Of a stretch of 64,000 nt of DNA, positions 8,593 to 16,395 are shown piece after piece (the stretch's first letter is position 1; each line of letters starts with the position of its first letter). The DNA lies in contig CAWVDN010000001.1 of assembly GCA_963928055.1 (NCBI GenBank), forward strand, positions 992,001 to 1,056,000, read 5' to 3'. This stretch comes from Scatomonas sp963928055 (GTDB taxonomy: Bacteria > Bacillota > Clostridia > Lachnospirales > Lachnospiraceae). The position numbers were made by a program, and so were the translations under genes. The notes beneath the pieces are model-generated. The model did not search any database and had not been told where the DNA came from. It saw nothing but the letters and a program-made list of their open reading frames with translations.

Positions 8593-9024
8593 TCACACCG
8601 CGCTCCGCTTGCCGCTTTTGCCGCAAGCGTCAAAAGGCTCACCGCTTCGCGGGTGCTCCTTCTCCCCACGAAGCAGGCTTCGCGGGGACCCCTTCGTGTC
8701 CATAGCGCGGGGAAGGATCACCGCTTTGGTGATGTCCCGGACGAGCTGGTCGAATTTTCGCATTTCCTCATCATAGAGGCGCTCATCAATGACGCCCAGC
8801 ACATGGGCTTTCTGGGCGATCTGGTTGAGGTTGCCGCCAATCCGGTGAAGCTCCCGCATAAAGTCGTAGTAGGCGGGCGGCGGCGCGTCCTGGGGAACCA
8901 GGCCGTTCACCAGATGACGCAGGTACGCCTCACGGGAAAGGCCGCTGCGCTTTACTTTTTTGTTAAAGGCTTCTGCCTCTTTTTTGTCCAGCCAAAACTG
9001 GACGTGTACGTTTCGTTTTCTCAT
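8593..9024 (-). CDS. MobC-family mobilization accessory protein
   Basis: 143 residues from ATG 9024, which has an AGGAGG site 9 bases upstream. The N-terminus MRKRNVHVQFWLDKKEAEAF is the ribbon-helix-helix-like region that binds oriT, followed by the MobC core (ELHRIGGNLNQIAQKAH). MobC proteins open the nic region for the relaxase. The last 35 residues (after MDTKGSP) are low in similarity to the core and are encoded by the second hairpin repeat at 8655-8692. The stop is 1 base before the relaxase GTG, and the start overlaps the DUF3789 stop. Confidence 0.88.
   Translation of the reverse strand: MRKRNVHVQFWLDKKEAEAFNKKVKRSGLSREAYLRHLVNGLVPQDAPPPAYYDFMRELHRIGGNLNQIAQKAHVLGVIDERLYDEEMRKFDQLVRDITKAVILPRAMDTKGSPRSLLRGEKEHPRSGEPFDACGKSGKRSAV
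8655..8692. repeat. Dispersed hairpin repeat, copy 2
   Basis: Inverted counterpart of the repeat at 5130-5173: stem 8663-8674 with 8677-8688, followed by GGGGACCCC-type sequence. It lies in the 3' coding end of mobC and changes the protein tail. The stem differs from copy 1 by compensating bases. Confidence 0.6.
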
Positions 9025-9134
9025 TCTTCCGAATCCTCCTTTCTGCCGATGCGGTTGATTTGAAGCAGGCACATAATCAACACGCCGACCACACCGCCCA
9101 GCAGAAATCCAATGGCGAAAAACAATCCTTCCAT
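9021..9134 (-). CDS. Small membrane protein (DUF3789-like)
   Basis: 37 residues, one hydrophobic helix (GLFFAIGFLLGGVVGVLIM) then a charged tail. It matches my memory of the tiny DUF3789 proteins seen in front of mobC in Tn1549-like elements. A GGAGG site lies 5 bases before ATG 9134; an in-frame ATG at 9146 is less likely. The stop overlaps the mobC start (ATGA). Function unknown; perhaps anchors the relaxosome at the membrane. Confidence 0.68.
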   Translation of the reverse strand: MEGLFFAIGFLLGGVVGVLIMCLLQINRIGRKEDSEE

Positions 9135-9162
9135 GAAAACCTCCATCCTTTCAAAAGGGGTA

Positions 9163-9218
9163 TTAGGGGGCGTTCCCCCTAACAAGCGGCCTTTGTGGTA
9201 TCACAAAGGCGATGCTTG
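9163..9218. other. Candidate origin of transfer (oriT)
   Basis: Two adjacent hairpins: TTAGGGGG-CGTT-CCCCCTAA (9163-9182) and GCCTTTGTG-GTAT-CACAAAGGC (9189-9210), the second extended by CAAGC/GCTTG. Stacked inverted repeats in non-coding DNA right upstream of DUF3789, mobC and relaxase genes are what oriT sites of MOBP elements look like. No nic site was identified by comparison, so this is position and structure only. Confidence 0.5.
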
Positions 9219-9244
9219 CTGGTATTATCACGAATTCTGGATAA

Positions 9245-9400
9245 TACCAGTTATCATGAATTCATAGTTATCACGAAATGAAAAAGGAAGTCCGAAAAAG
9301 ATTGGACTTCCCAAAGAAAAGTATTGATAACTTTTGTGGACGGCGGCAAGTAAATCGCCTCCTTTCCGCGCCGCCGGCCACAAAATCGTGATAACTATGT
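9245..9400. repeat. RIT terminal inverted repeat, left arm
   Basis: 156 bp, nearly identical to the reverse complement of 12731-12886; differences cluster at about 9378-9386. Each arm itself holds an outer CATAGTTATCACGA and an inner inverted TCGTGATAACTATG, likely paired recombinase binding sites. Confidence 0.88.
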
Positions 9401-9406
9401 AAAGTG

Positions 9407-10453
9407 CTATTTCAGGCCATATAGCCGTTTCAAAACTTCATCGTCGTCAACATTGTAGCGGGCCAGTTGTTCGTTATTAGCCGGGCTGTTTTTAGGAGTA
9501 GCTTTTTCAATCGCCATCCGTTTTTGTTCTGTGTCAGCGTGAGCATAAATGAGCGTGGTTTCTAAATTCGCATGGCCAAGCCATTGGGATACCAGTGTTA
9601 AATCCATCCCGTTTTGATACAAATGCATGGCGCGGCTATGACGAAAGAGGTGCGGGTGGACATTATCAGGAATCTCATTGCACTTCTCTTTTGCGGAGAG
9701 GCCATACTGTTTCATCCATTTGCGGATTCCATCGCAGGACAGAGGCTGTACTTCGCCTTGTCTGATCGTATAAAAAAGAGGACGATCCGACAGCATATTC
9801 TCCTGATGATGGAAAACGGATAAATACCTGGATAAATGCTGGACCGTTGCTTTCATCAACGGCACGCTCCGAACCTTTCCACCTTTACCGGATAGGATAG
9901 CGGTTGGCGTTTTGCCGAGGCGTATATCCCGCAACCGAAGATCTACAAGTTCCTGAACCCTGGCCCCGGTATCGTATGCCAGGATCATGAAGAACTGATT
10001 CCGTATACCGAGTTTCTGGGATGTATCAGGCTCTTTCAGTAAAATACTGACTGCATTTTCACTCATATACTCAACCGAAGGTGAAGCGATTTCTTTCTTC
10101 AACGGGATTTTTGATAATTCTGCCTGATATATAACAGCGGAAGGCTCAACCATAGCAGCATATTTGAGAAACGCCTTGATACACTTAAGCCGGTGGTTTC
10201 TGGTCGAAATGCAGCACCTTTTCTCTGCTTCTAAATAGGTTAGAAATGCAGATACGGCCTTTCTGTCCAACATACGGAATGTTACCTTACTTAAGGAAGT
10301 TTGATTGTACTCCTTAATGAAGTCAAGCAGCATTTCGAGGGAAGTTTTATAGGCCCGTATTGTATTTGGGCTGCTATTACGCTGTGTCGGAAGGTAGATA
10401 AGCAGGAAGTCATGGATTAACTTAAAGAGAGTTTCATCAGCAATCTTACTCAT
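9407..10453 (-). CDS. Tyrosine recombinase, third gene of the RIT trio
   Basis: 348 residues. N-terminal SAM-like core-binding domain (about 10-115), then a phage-integrase catalytic domain with R in YDTGARVQELVDL, HLFRHSRA and LGHANLETTLIYAH, so the Arg-His-Arg-His and Tyr residues appear intact. The start overlaps the previous gene by 8 bases. In RIT elements the three recombinases act together to move the unit, with exact chemistry little studied. It is the gene nearest the left repeat arm, 7 bases from it. Confidence 0.9.
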   Translation of the reverse strand: MSKIADETLFKLIHDFLLIYLPTQRNSSPNTIRAYKTSLEMLLDFIKEYNQTSLSKVTFRMLDRKAVSAFLTYLEAEKRCCISTRNHRLKCIKAFLKYAAMVEPSAVIYQAELSKIPLKKEIASPSVEYMSENAVSILLKEPDTSQKLGIRNQFFMILAYDTGARVQELVDLRLRDIRLGKTPTAILSGKGGKVRSVPLMKATVQHLSRYLSVFHHQENMLSDRPLFYTIRQGEVQPLSCDGIRKWMKQYGLSAKEKCNEIPDNVHPHLFRHSRAMHLYQNGMDLTLVSQWLGHANLETTLIYAHADTEQKRMAIEKATPKNSPANNEQLARYNVDDDEVLKRLYGLK

Positions 10454-11411
10454 TTTCCTCTACCTCCGGTATAATGCTTTCCATAGCTGCCCAGAAAACC
10501 CCAGATGATTTTACCAGATTATCGGGCAGCAGATGGATATAGTGTTCTGTGGCGGACAAATCGTAGTGCCCCATATAGGCCCGCAGATAAGGGAGCATGG
10601 CGTAAAGATCACGCTTTTCATCTGTCCAGCGATTTAAGACAGCAGAAGCAAAGCGGTGTCGAAGGTCATAAACCCGGACGCGCGGCAGATTGTGGATGCC
10701 AGGGTTCGCCGCCTTCCAGCACTGCTGAAACATTTGGGAAAAAGCATTCCTGCTATAACAGTTTCCACCCGGTGCCGGAAAGAAATATTCACTTTGCCGG
10801 AAGGAAGTGGCGGCAGCTCTCACTGCATCATATTTTCGACACAGTGACAGCATATCGTCAGACATGACGATGAGGCGATCCTTGTCAAACTTAGTATCTG
10901 TAATGAATACTTCTCCTGTGTCCAGGTTGATATGCTTTTTCTTCAGCGTCCTTCCCTCGCCGGGGCGCAGGCCGCAGGTATAGATCAACCGGAACACAAC
11001 AGGGATTATTTTATGCCGCAGGGGAGATTGCGGGCAGTAAGGGAAAGAATCCGCTGCGGCAAATAGTCTGGAAAGTTCCTCATCTGTAAAAACATACGGA
11101 TGGGGATGGTATCGGTATGGAGCAAAAGAATCAGGAAAAACATAAGCATTTTCACCGGTTGCAAGTAAATATTGCCCAAGAAAGTTTATTGCTGAAATAC
11201 AATTTTTCATTCTGCCTGACTTTATGTGAGAAGCCTGATGAACCCAAGCCCAGGCAAGTTCCTTTGTTAGACAGGTTTCTCCGGGATAATTCTCTGCACA
11301 GAAGGCATCCAGGTTGCGAAGATAAAGTGCATAGCTTTTTGTGGATTTCCCAAGTGATTCCCGATAGGCCAGGGCCGCCTGTATTTTTTCAGCAAGAAGG
11401 CTTTTCATCAA
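10446..11411 (-). CDS. Tyrosine recombinase, second gene of the RIT trio
   Basis: 321 residues with N-terminal core-binding domain and catalytic domain: YTCGLRPGEGRTL, VYDLRHRFAS, YMGHYDLSATEHYIHL. All catalytic signature residues are present. Start overlaps the stop of the first recombinase by 4 bases (ATGA), so translation is coupled. Probably works as a hetero-oligomer with its two neighbours. Confidence 0.9.
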   Translation of the reverse strand: MMKSLLAEKIQAALAYRESLGKSTKSYALYLRNLDAFCAENYPGETCLTKELAWAWVHQASHIKSGRMKNCISAINFLGQYLLATGENAYVFPDSFAPYRYHPHPYVFTDEELSRLFAAADSFPYCPQSPLRHKIIPVVFRLIYTCGLRPGEGRTLKKKHINLDTGEVFITDTKFDKDRLIVMSDDMLSLCRKYDAVRAAATSFRQSEYFFPAPGGNCYSRNAFSQMFQQCWKAANPGIHNLPRVRVYDLRHRFASAVLNRWTDEKRDLYAMLPYLRAYMGHYDLSATEHYIHLLPDNLVKSSGVFWAAMESIIPEVEENE

Positions 11412-12655
11412 AACACACCTCCCGCTACCTCGATGCCCCGAAAATCAAGCGCACATTCTTTTAGATGCACTGTGTCCAGGGAGATATACTGTTTTACGGT
11501 GTTCAGGTTGCTATGTCCCAGAATCTGCGCCGTCGTAGTCACGGGAATACCGGCTACCGTCATATCTTTTGCAAGCATCCTTCGCAGGGAATGAAAGCCC
11601 TTCCCATCAAAAGGCCGACGTTCGATCCCAGCTTTTTGCTGATACTTCGCATAGGTATATCCAACGGCAGACCCAGCATTGAGCGGCTGGAAGGGTGCTT
11701 GTGCGCGTAAAAATATATGTGGGAAATCGTTCTTTGGTCTGGCGTGAAGTATATACTCCTTCATGGCTTCTCCGACTTCAGCCGGTAACGGCAAAAGCAG
11801 GCTTCTTCTCGTCTTTTGCTGCAAGAGCTTGATTTGGCCTGCCTGCCAGTCAATCTCATCCAGCTTCATGCGTACAATATCGTCCGCCCGTAAGCCAAGC
11901 CTTGCACCCAAAAGAATCATGGCATAGTCCCGTTTTCCTATGGGAGTTGAGCGGTTGATCTGAGCCAAGATTTTTTCTAACCCTTCTTGCGTTGCTGCAG
12001 GCTGGATTTTTTCAGGACGGTGGACAGAAACCGCAAGGAATCCCATGTAATTGATAGAGATGGCCTGGTTTATCTGCAAAAAATCATAAAATTTACGAAG
12101 ATAAGACAGTGTGTTCCGTACACCGCCAGGACTGAGCGTACCAGCGCAAAAACTGATATATTTTCCAAGGACGTCCTCTGTCATAGTGGAAAAATCAGTG
12201 TACCCCTGTTCCAATAGCCAAGATAGATGTTTATATATTACCCAGCTAATATCTTCCCGTGTGTTTGGGTGAAACGTATTGGCATTTAGGTATTTCTGGT
12301 GCCAATACTCAAAATCTGACGGCAGTGGTTCTCGTTTGTGCCTGGATTTGCAGGACCATTCGATTCTGCCGGTCAAAAACATCTGGTCAACACGCTCTGC
12401 TGTTTTCAGATAATTCAAATAGTTTTGTCGGGACAATTCACCGGCGTGGAATTTTGCATATAACATGGCCGTATATGCTCTTGTCAGTTCTGGATCGTAA
12501 AACTCCATCTGATGCTGTTCATAGAAGCGGATCAATCTGGTGCAGCGAGGATAAAAAGCTCTCCACACTGTATTGGGGCTTTGCCCCATGGCAAGCATTG
12601 CCTCCACAGCTTGATCCACTACCTGTCTTACGGCTAGCTTCTCGTTCATTGACAT
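11408..12655 (-). CDS. Tyrosine recombinase, first gene of the RIT trio
   Basis: 415 residues, the longest of the trio. N-terminal two-thirds hold a SAM-like DNA-binding domain; the catalytic domain has LGARLGLRADDIVRM, GFHSLRRMLA and LGHSNLNTVKQYISL, giving the conserved Arg, His-x-x-Arg, His and Tyr. Start ATG 12655 follows a GGAGG. It is first in the operon, with its likely promoter in the 75 bp between it and the right repeat arm. Confidence 0.9.
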   Translation of the reverse strand: MSMNEKLAVRQVVDQAVEAMLAMGQSPNTVWRAFYPRCTRLIRFYEQHQMEFYDPELTRAYTAMLYAKFHAGELSRQNYLNYLKTAERVDQMFLTGRIEWSCKSRHKREPLPSDFEYWHQKYLNANTFHPNTREDISWVIYKHLSWLLEQGYTDFSTMTEDVLGKYISFCAGTLSPGGVRNTLSYLRKFYDFLQINQAISINYMGFLAVSVHRPEKIQPAATQEGLEKILAQINRSTPIGKRDYAMILLGARLGLRADDIVRMKLDEIDWQAGQIKLLQQKTRRSLLLPLPAEVGEAMKEYILHARPKNDFPHIFLRAQAPFQPLNAGSAVGYTYAKYQQKAGIERRPFDGKGFHSLRRMLAKDMTVAGIPVTTTAQILGHSNLNTVKQYISLDTVHLKECALDFRGIEVAGGVF

Positions 12656-12730
12656 TCCTCCGTATTTGGTATTCGGGTAATCCCGTAATACCCATTATCG
12701 CATTGAGCGATAAAAGAAGGAATGTATTTT

Positions 12731-12886
12731 ACATAGTTATCACGAATTTGTGGCCGATAGCGCAGAAAGGAGGCGATTTACTTGCCGCCGTCCACAAAAG
12801 TTATCAATACTTTTCTTTGGGAAGTCCAATCTTTTTCGGACTTCCTTTTTCATTTCGTGATAACTATGAATTCATGATAACTGGTA
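12731..12886. repeat. RIT terminal inverted repeat, right arm
   Basis: 156 bp matching the reverse complement of the left arm. The outer end reads CATGATAACTGGTA; the ICE sequence resumes at 12887. Confidence 0.88.
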
Positions 12887-12937
12887 CAGCTACATTCCAT
12901 TCCCCTGCGGGGAATCTGAGACAGGCGAATAAAGAAC

Positions 12938-13129
12938 TCATCGCTCGCCCCGGTCACGGTTTTGGTCCCTGGCCTTGAAATTCACACCAGTGAAGTGGTC
13001 GGCATCCAGAATATAATCTCCTTTCTTCCACCGCTCGTTGACAAGCTGCTCGGCCTCCATCCGGCTTGCAGCGTTCACTGTGACGGTCATCTCCAAGGTT
13101 TCCGTAATGGTCACATCATAATCCTTCAT
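12938..13129 (-). CDS. DpnD/PcfM family protein
   Basis: 63 residues: YDVTITETLEMTVTVNA, then a glutamate-rich helix and GDYILDADHF, the typical DpnD/PcfM pattern. The family is named after proteins of the pneumococcal DpnII cassette and pCF10, and its function is unknown. A GAGGAG site precedes the ATG by 9 bases. In the undisturbed element this gene would lie next to the oriT region; the RIT element now separates them. The 50 bp after its stop contain a small hairpin (12896-12912). Confidence 0.78.
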   Translation of the reverse strand: MKDYDVTITETLEMTVTVNAASRMEAEQLVNERWKKGDYILDADHFTGVNFKARDQNRDRGER

Positions 13130-13164
13130 CGCTCATGCTCCTCGCTAAAAATGGGCAACAAAAA

Positions 13165-13189
13165 AGAGCGTCCATTTTCAGAACGCTCT
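13165..13189 (-). terminator. Rho-independent terminator after the HipA-like gene
   Basis: On the minus strand, stem AGAGCGT/ACGCTCT with an 11-base loop is followed by TTTTTT. It lies 18 bases past the stop at 13208. Confidence 0.7.
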
Positions 13190-13207
13190 CCAAAAAGGTA
13201 TTCGTTT

Positions 13208-14602
13208 TTACCGCGCCTTCTCCTGTTTCAGATGACGGGTGGGGATTGCCAGCAGCTTGCGCACCCTGCCTTCCAAATGCTTCTCAATGGCCTGCAAATG
13301 TTCTTCCGGCAGGTTGAGGCTTTCGTGGCGCTTGAACCGGAACCCGATCATGCGGCGGAGCTGCTCTTTCTGCTTTGGCCCCATGACCTCCGCGCACACC
13401 TCCTCATAGGAGATGTTGTAGGGATTAGAACGGGTTTTGGCGTACTCGTCCAGATTTGCATAATCTTCCTTGCCGGCATAGCAGAACAGGGACAGCCCGT
13501 TGTCAAAAATGGGGGCGGGCGCAATGATGCTGCCGCTGTGGTTATCCCGCAGGACGCCAAAGTTTCCAAAGTGTCGGTCCTCGTTGTAAATCAGGGCGTC
13601 AAACACCAGCATACTGCGGATTTGCTCGGAAAACTCCGGCCCCAGCTTGTCATAGTAGGCAAGGCAGGCGGCAATGCCCCCGGTTCGGACAATGCGCCCG
13701 ATGGGGATATAGGCCGTGTCGATGTTGGTAAACAGGGCGCACTTAGAGGCGGTAATGCCTTTCCAGTTCTCCAGGTCATAATGCACGGCGTTCAGTCGCA
13801 TGGTTTCCGCAATCTGCGAAGCATAATACTCGCAGTACGGTTCCCGGCCCGTATTGGACGCGCCGGTCGTGCCGCCCTTATAGAGATAAATCCCATCGTG
13901 CTCCACATAACGCCACGCCTTGGGCAGCATACCGCCTGTGGTCAGCTCCGGGGATGTGGTAAACGCCTGCCGGCTCCCGCCTGCGCCGGTATAGGCCACC
14001 AGCGCCAGTATCTCGGAAAAGCGGTTTTCGTAAAGATTGTATTGGGAGAATTTCCCCTCAAATCCTTCCGGCACCACCCAATAGCTGTCGTTCAGCGACA
14101 GCCCCTTGCACACGTCGATGATTCCCTTGGTGTCGTTATGGCTGAGGCCAAGGGTTTTCAGAATCTCGTCCACAAAGGCGCGGTTTTTGGGGATAACCCG
14201 CCGCTCCAGCCAATGGATGACGCCCTCGCCGGTGCGCTCCATATCCAAAGGCAGCAAATGGGCCTGCTCCTCGTTGGTGTATAAGATTTCAGCCACAAGG
14301 CCGGACAAGCCCTGCTTTTCCATGGAAAAGCGCATTAGCTCCGTATCATAAATGCGGAGACTGTAAACATGACTCATAGGCTCCTCCTTGTCGTTTAGTT
14401 CCAGTGAAACATCCTTCCCCAGCGCCGAGGCGATTTTTAAGATCATATCAAGCGTGGGGTTCTGTGTCCCACTTTCCAGGCGGTTGATGCCGGAACGCTG
14501 GATTCCCAGCCGTCTGGCCAGCTCTGCCTGGGAAATGCCCTGTTCCAGACGGGCCTCCACAAGCTGGGATATGATTTTCTGCCGTTTGCGCAGTTCCTCC
14601 AT
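13208..14602 (-). CDS. XRE regulator fused to a HipA-like kinase
   Basis: 464 residues. Residues 10-65 are an XRE helix-turn-helix (ISQAELARRLGIQRSGINRLE), a HipB-like antitoxin fold. From residue 76 a HipA-like kinase follows, with catalytic loop NEDRHFGNFG (about 338-347) and metal-binding FDNGLSL (about 365). HipA kinases phosphorylate proteins such as glutamyl-tRNA synthetase and can arrest growth; HipB partners repress and neutralise them. Here both are in one chain. A strong ribosome site, AAGGAGGAGCCT, precedes an in-frame ATG at 14377 exactly at the junction, so a kinase-only product is possible. A near-perfect palindrome covers its promoter, suggesting autorepression. Confidence 0.85.
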   Translation of the reverse strand: MEELRKRQKIISQLVEARLEQGISQAELARRLGIQRSGINRLESGTQNPTLDMILKIASALGKDVSLELNDKEEPMSHVYSLRIYDTELMRFSMEKQGLSGLVAEILYTNEEQAHLLPLDMERTGEGVIHWLERRVIPKNRAFVDEILKTLGLSHNDTKGIIDVCKGLSLNDSYWVVPEGFEGKFSQYNLYENRFSEILALVAYTGAGGSRQAFTTSPELTTGGMLPKAWRYVEHDGIYLYKGGTTGASNTGREPYCEYYASQIAETMRLNAVHYDLENWKGITASKCALFTNIDTAYIPIGRIVRTGGIAACLAYYDKLGPEFSEQIRSMLVFDALIYNEDRHFGNFGVLRDNHSGSIIAPAPIFDNGLSLFCYAGKEDYANLDEYAKTRSNPYNISYEEVCAEVMGPKQKEQLRRMIGFRFKRHESLNLPEEHLQAIEKHLEGRVRKLLAIPTRHLKQEKAR

Positions 14603-14622
14603 ACTCTCACCTCACTGCTTTA

Positions 14623-14651
14623 ATGTTAACATATATGATAACAATTTGCAA
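14623..14651 (-). promoter_or_regulatory. Promoter and palindromic operator of the XRE-HipA gene
   Basis: TTGCAA (14646-14651) and TAACAT (14623-14628), 17 bp apart, upstream of ATG 14602. The palindrome TGTTAACATATATGATAACA (14624-14643, one mismatched pair) overlaps the -10 and spacer, as expected for an autoregulatory operator. Confidence 0.6.
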
Positions 14652-14686
14652 GAGGGAGAATCTGTCGAAACTGGGAAACCGGCAAC

Positions 14687-15658
14687 TCACCGCTCCGGCT
14701 CTTTGCTGTGGCTGCCCCGAATGGGAATCCCCAGCCGGTGGCACAGAAAATCATTCACATCCTTTCCACGGGGCGGCGGTTTGTTCTCCACACGGTAGCC
14801 CTCCGGCATGACAGCCATGATTGCCTTGGCCGCCAGCCGGCCAGCCGTGTCATTGTCCAAATGGAGATAGACGGTTTTCACATGGGGGTGGTCCTCCAAA
14901 AATCGGGTGAGGGCCACCGGCAGCTTGCTTTCCTCGATCTTTTTCTTCGGCTGGTACACCCCGGCAAGGGACAACAGATTGTGCCGCCGCCAGTCGATCC
15001 CGTCCAGCTTACAGAGAGTGGCATAGGACATGACATCAATGGCGCACTCGCACAGATGGACCGCCGGATTCTCCACGCAGGCGGGCAGGGCAAAGGAAAA
15101 GTGCTTATCACTGCCGCTTAAATCCCCGTGGAACCGGGCTTCACTGATTCCCCGCAGGCAGCCGAACCGCGCCTTGCCATCCTTGTCAAAACCAACGAAA
15201 ACCACGTTGCTGTGGCCCTTGTTCCGGCTCTCATAAATCCGTCCGGTCTGGACGCAGTAGTCCAAAATCTCCTGGTCAATGCCCCGCCCCTTGAGATAGG
15301 CCATCATCGCCCGGTTGTCTGGGGCGGCCTGGGGCAGAAGCAGGTGCTTAGGCTTTTCCTCCTTCGGCGCTGGCACAAAGGAAGGCGGCGGGATGGCAGC
15401 CCTGCCGGAGATGGTTTCCATGGCCTCCAAAAAGGAATAACCGTTGACCTTGATGAGATAGTCCAGCGCACTGTAACCGCCAATCCCACGGGAAAACCAG
15501 CACCATTTGCCGTTGGAAATCCGCAGGCTGTCATGGGTCCTGGTGCAGTAGACGTTGCCGGACACATGGACCAGCTCCTGGGGTTCGCAGGTTTGCAGGT
15601 AGGTGAGCAGGTCCACCTGCCTTGCCCGTTCGATGGCTTCTGAATCGTAAAAAGGCAT
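14687..15658 (-). CDS. Toprim-domain primase-like protein (DUF3991)
   Basis: 323 residues. An N-terminal CHC2-like/DUF3991 region (VDLLTYLQTCEP, WCWFSRGIGGYSALDYLI) is followed by a Toprim-type domain with VHLCECAIDVMSYATL (the Glu) and VYLHLDNDTAGRLAAK (the DxD-like acidic pair). Such proteins are encoded by many ICEs and may prime second-strand synthesis after transfer. No canonical zinc CxxH motif is complete, so full primase activity is uncertain. The ATG lies directly after the T-tract of a hairpin (15667-15735), with only a weak AAGGGGG as ribosome site inside that hairpin. Confidence 0.82.
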   Translation of the reverse strand: MPFYDSEAIERARQVDLLTYLQTCEPQELVHVSGNVYCTRTHDSLRISNGKWCWFSRGIGGYSALDYLIKVNGYSFLEAMETISGRAAIPPPSFVPAPKEEKPKHLLLPQAAPDNRAMMAYLKGRGIDQEILDYCVQTGRIYESRNKGHSNVVFVGFDKDGKARFGCLRGISEARFHGDLSGSDKHFSFALPACVENPAVHLCECAIDVMSYATLCKLDGIDWRRHNLLSLAGVYQPKKKIEESKLPVALTRFLEDHPHVKTVYLHLDNDTAGRLAAKAIMAVMPEGYRVENKPPPRGKDVNDFLCHRLGIPIRGSHSKEPER

Positions 15659-15666
15659 AAAAAAAT

Positions 15667-15735
15667 ACAGCCCCCTTCACATAGCCATAGATTAGCCGCC
15701 CCATGTGGGGTAGCTGACTATGTAAAAGGGGCTGT
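15667..15735 (-). promoter_or_regulatory. Attenuator-like leader of the primase gene
   Basis: On minus-strand RNA, 15718-15735 pairs with 15667-15684 over 18 bp (two G-U pairs) around a smaller CCCC-ATGT-GGGG hairpin. The 3' arm holds the only Shine-Dalgarno-like run (AAGGGGG) and is followed by ATTTTTTT and the ATG. The structure could both end transcription and hide the ribosome site. Confidence 0.55.
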
Positions 15736-15961
15736 ACTCTTTTCAGATATGGAAAAAGCCGACTGGATTGCTCCAATCGACTTTCTGCATATACTTTTGC
15801 GATTTATAAGCAGATATGGATGGGGAATGTGCAGTTTTGGGCGGCAGCTTTAAGCCATAGCCAAAAACTCCAAGAATTTTAATAGTTTTTACTCCTAATC
15901 CGTAAAAACTTGTTTTGTTCAAGACCTTTTTGGGGGTGCGAATGAATTTGGATATGTAAAA
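15736..15961. other. Intergenic region without a gene
   Basis: About 225 bp between the primase leader and the terminator of the next operon. AT-rich, no convincing open frame; it presumably holds the primase promoter. A short repeat GACTGGATTGCTCCAATCGAC-like inverted motif is seen near 15755-15785. Confidence 0.4.
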
Positions 15962-15985
15962 GCGGCATGGATTTTTCCATGCCGC
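15962..15985 (-). terminator. Rho-independent terminator of the 16 kb operon
   Basis: Perfect 10-bp stem GCGGCATGGA/TCCATGCCGC, 4-base loop, followed on the minus strand by TTTTAC. It closes the transcript that includes the methylase-helicase gene, 8 bases after the stop at 15994. Confidence 0.8.
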
Positions 15986-15993
15986 CCAAAAAA

Positions 15994-16326
15994 CTATTCA
16001 GTTTTGAAAGCGCCGATTTTCTTCAGATAGGCAAATCCGTCTGCATGGCCCCGGAAGTAGATGTGTTCCCGTTCCATATTATCGGCCCGCATATACAGCC
16101 GGATAAATTCTTTCAAGGCTTCATGCTCCTCAGCAGTAAAAGAAAGTTCTCCCTTGCCCTCCAGCAGAGCGCCAATCACAGGATTTTGACGTTTCAGTTC
16201 CTCCATCTGGGCCTTTAACTTGGCATATTCCGGGCTGGCAGCCGCCAAATCCATCACAATGTCGCTGTCGATTTCAGAAAACTGTTCGGAAATGCGCTCC
16301 GGGAGCAGGCAGTAGCTATCGTCCAT
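15994..16326 (-). CDS. Hypothetical ICE protein
   Basis: 110 residues, acidic and helical (LAAASPEYAKLKAQMEELKR looks coiled-coil), no recognised domain. The ribosome site AAGGGG before ATG 16326 is weak. It is the last gene before a terminator and follows DUF3848 by about 70 bp, suggesting cotranscription with the methylase-helicase operon. Function unknown. Confidence 0.65.
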   Translation of the reverse strand: MDDSYCLLPERISEQFSEIDSDIVMDLAAASPEYAKLKAQMEELKRQNPVIGALLEGKGELSFTAEEHEALKEFIRLYMRADNMEREHIYFRGHADGFAYLKKIGAFKTE

Positions 16327-16395
16327 CTATCATCACCCCTTGTTACGATTTTTATTATACTATACCTGCTCCGCAGCGCAATGGCAAATGTGCGA

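Larger units (their letters stand above)
9245..12886 (-). mobile_element. Recombinase-in-trio (RIT) element
   Basis: A 3.64-kb unit bounded by 156-bp inverted repeats and containing only three overlapping tyrosine recombinase genes, all on the minus strand. This is the defining layout of RIT elements. It splits the ICE between the candidate oriT and the DpnD/PcfM gene without interrupting a recognisable coding gene. No target duplication is evident. The left border carries an extra inverted repeat (CTGGTATTATC at 9219-9229 and GATAATACCAG at 9240-9250) that is lacking on the right. Confidence 0.85.

Noticed and set aside
12962..14284. 440-codon plus-strand frame opposite the HipA-like gene
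   Set aside because: No ribosome site or domain; it is the complement of a well-supported gene.
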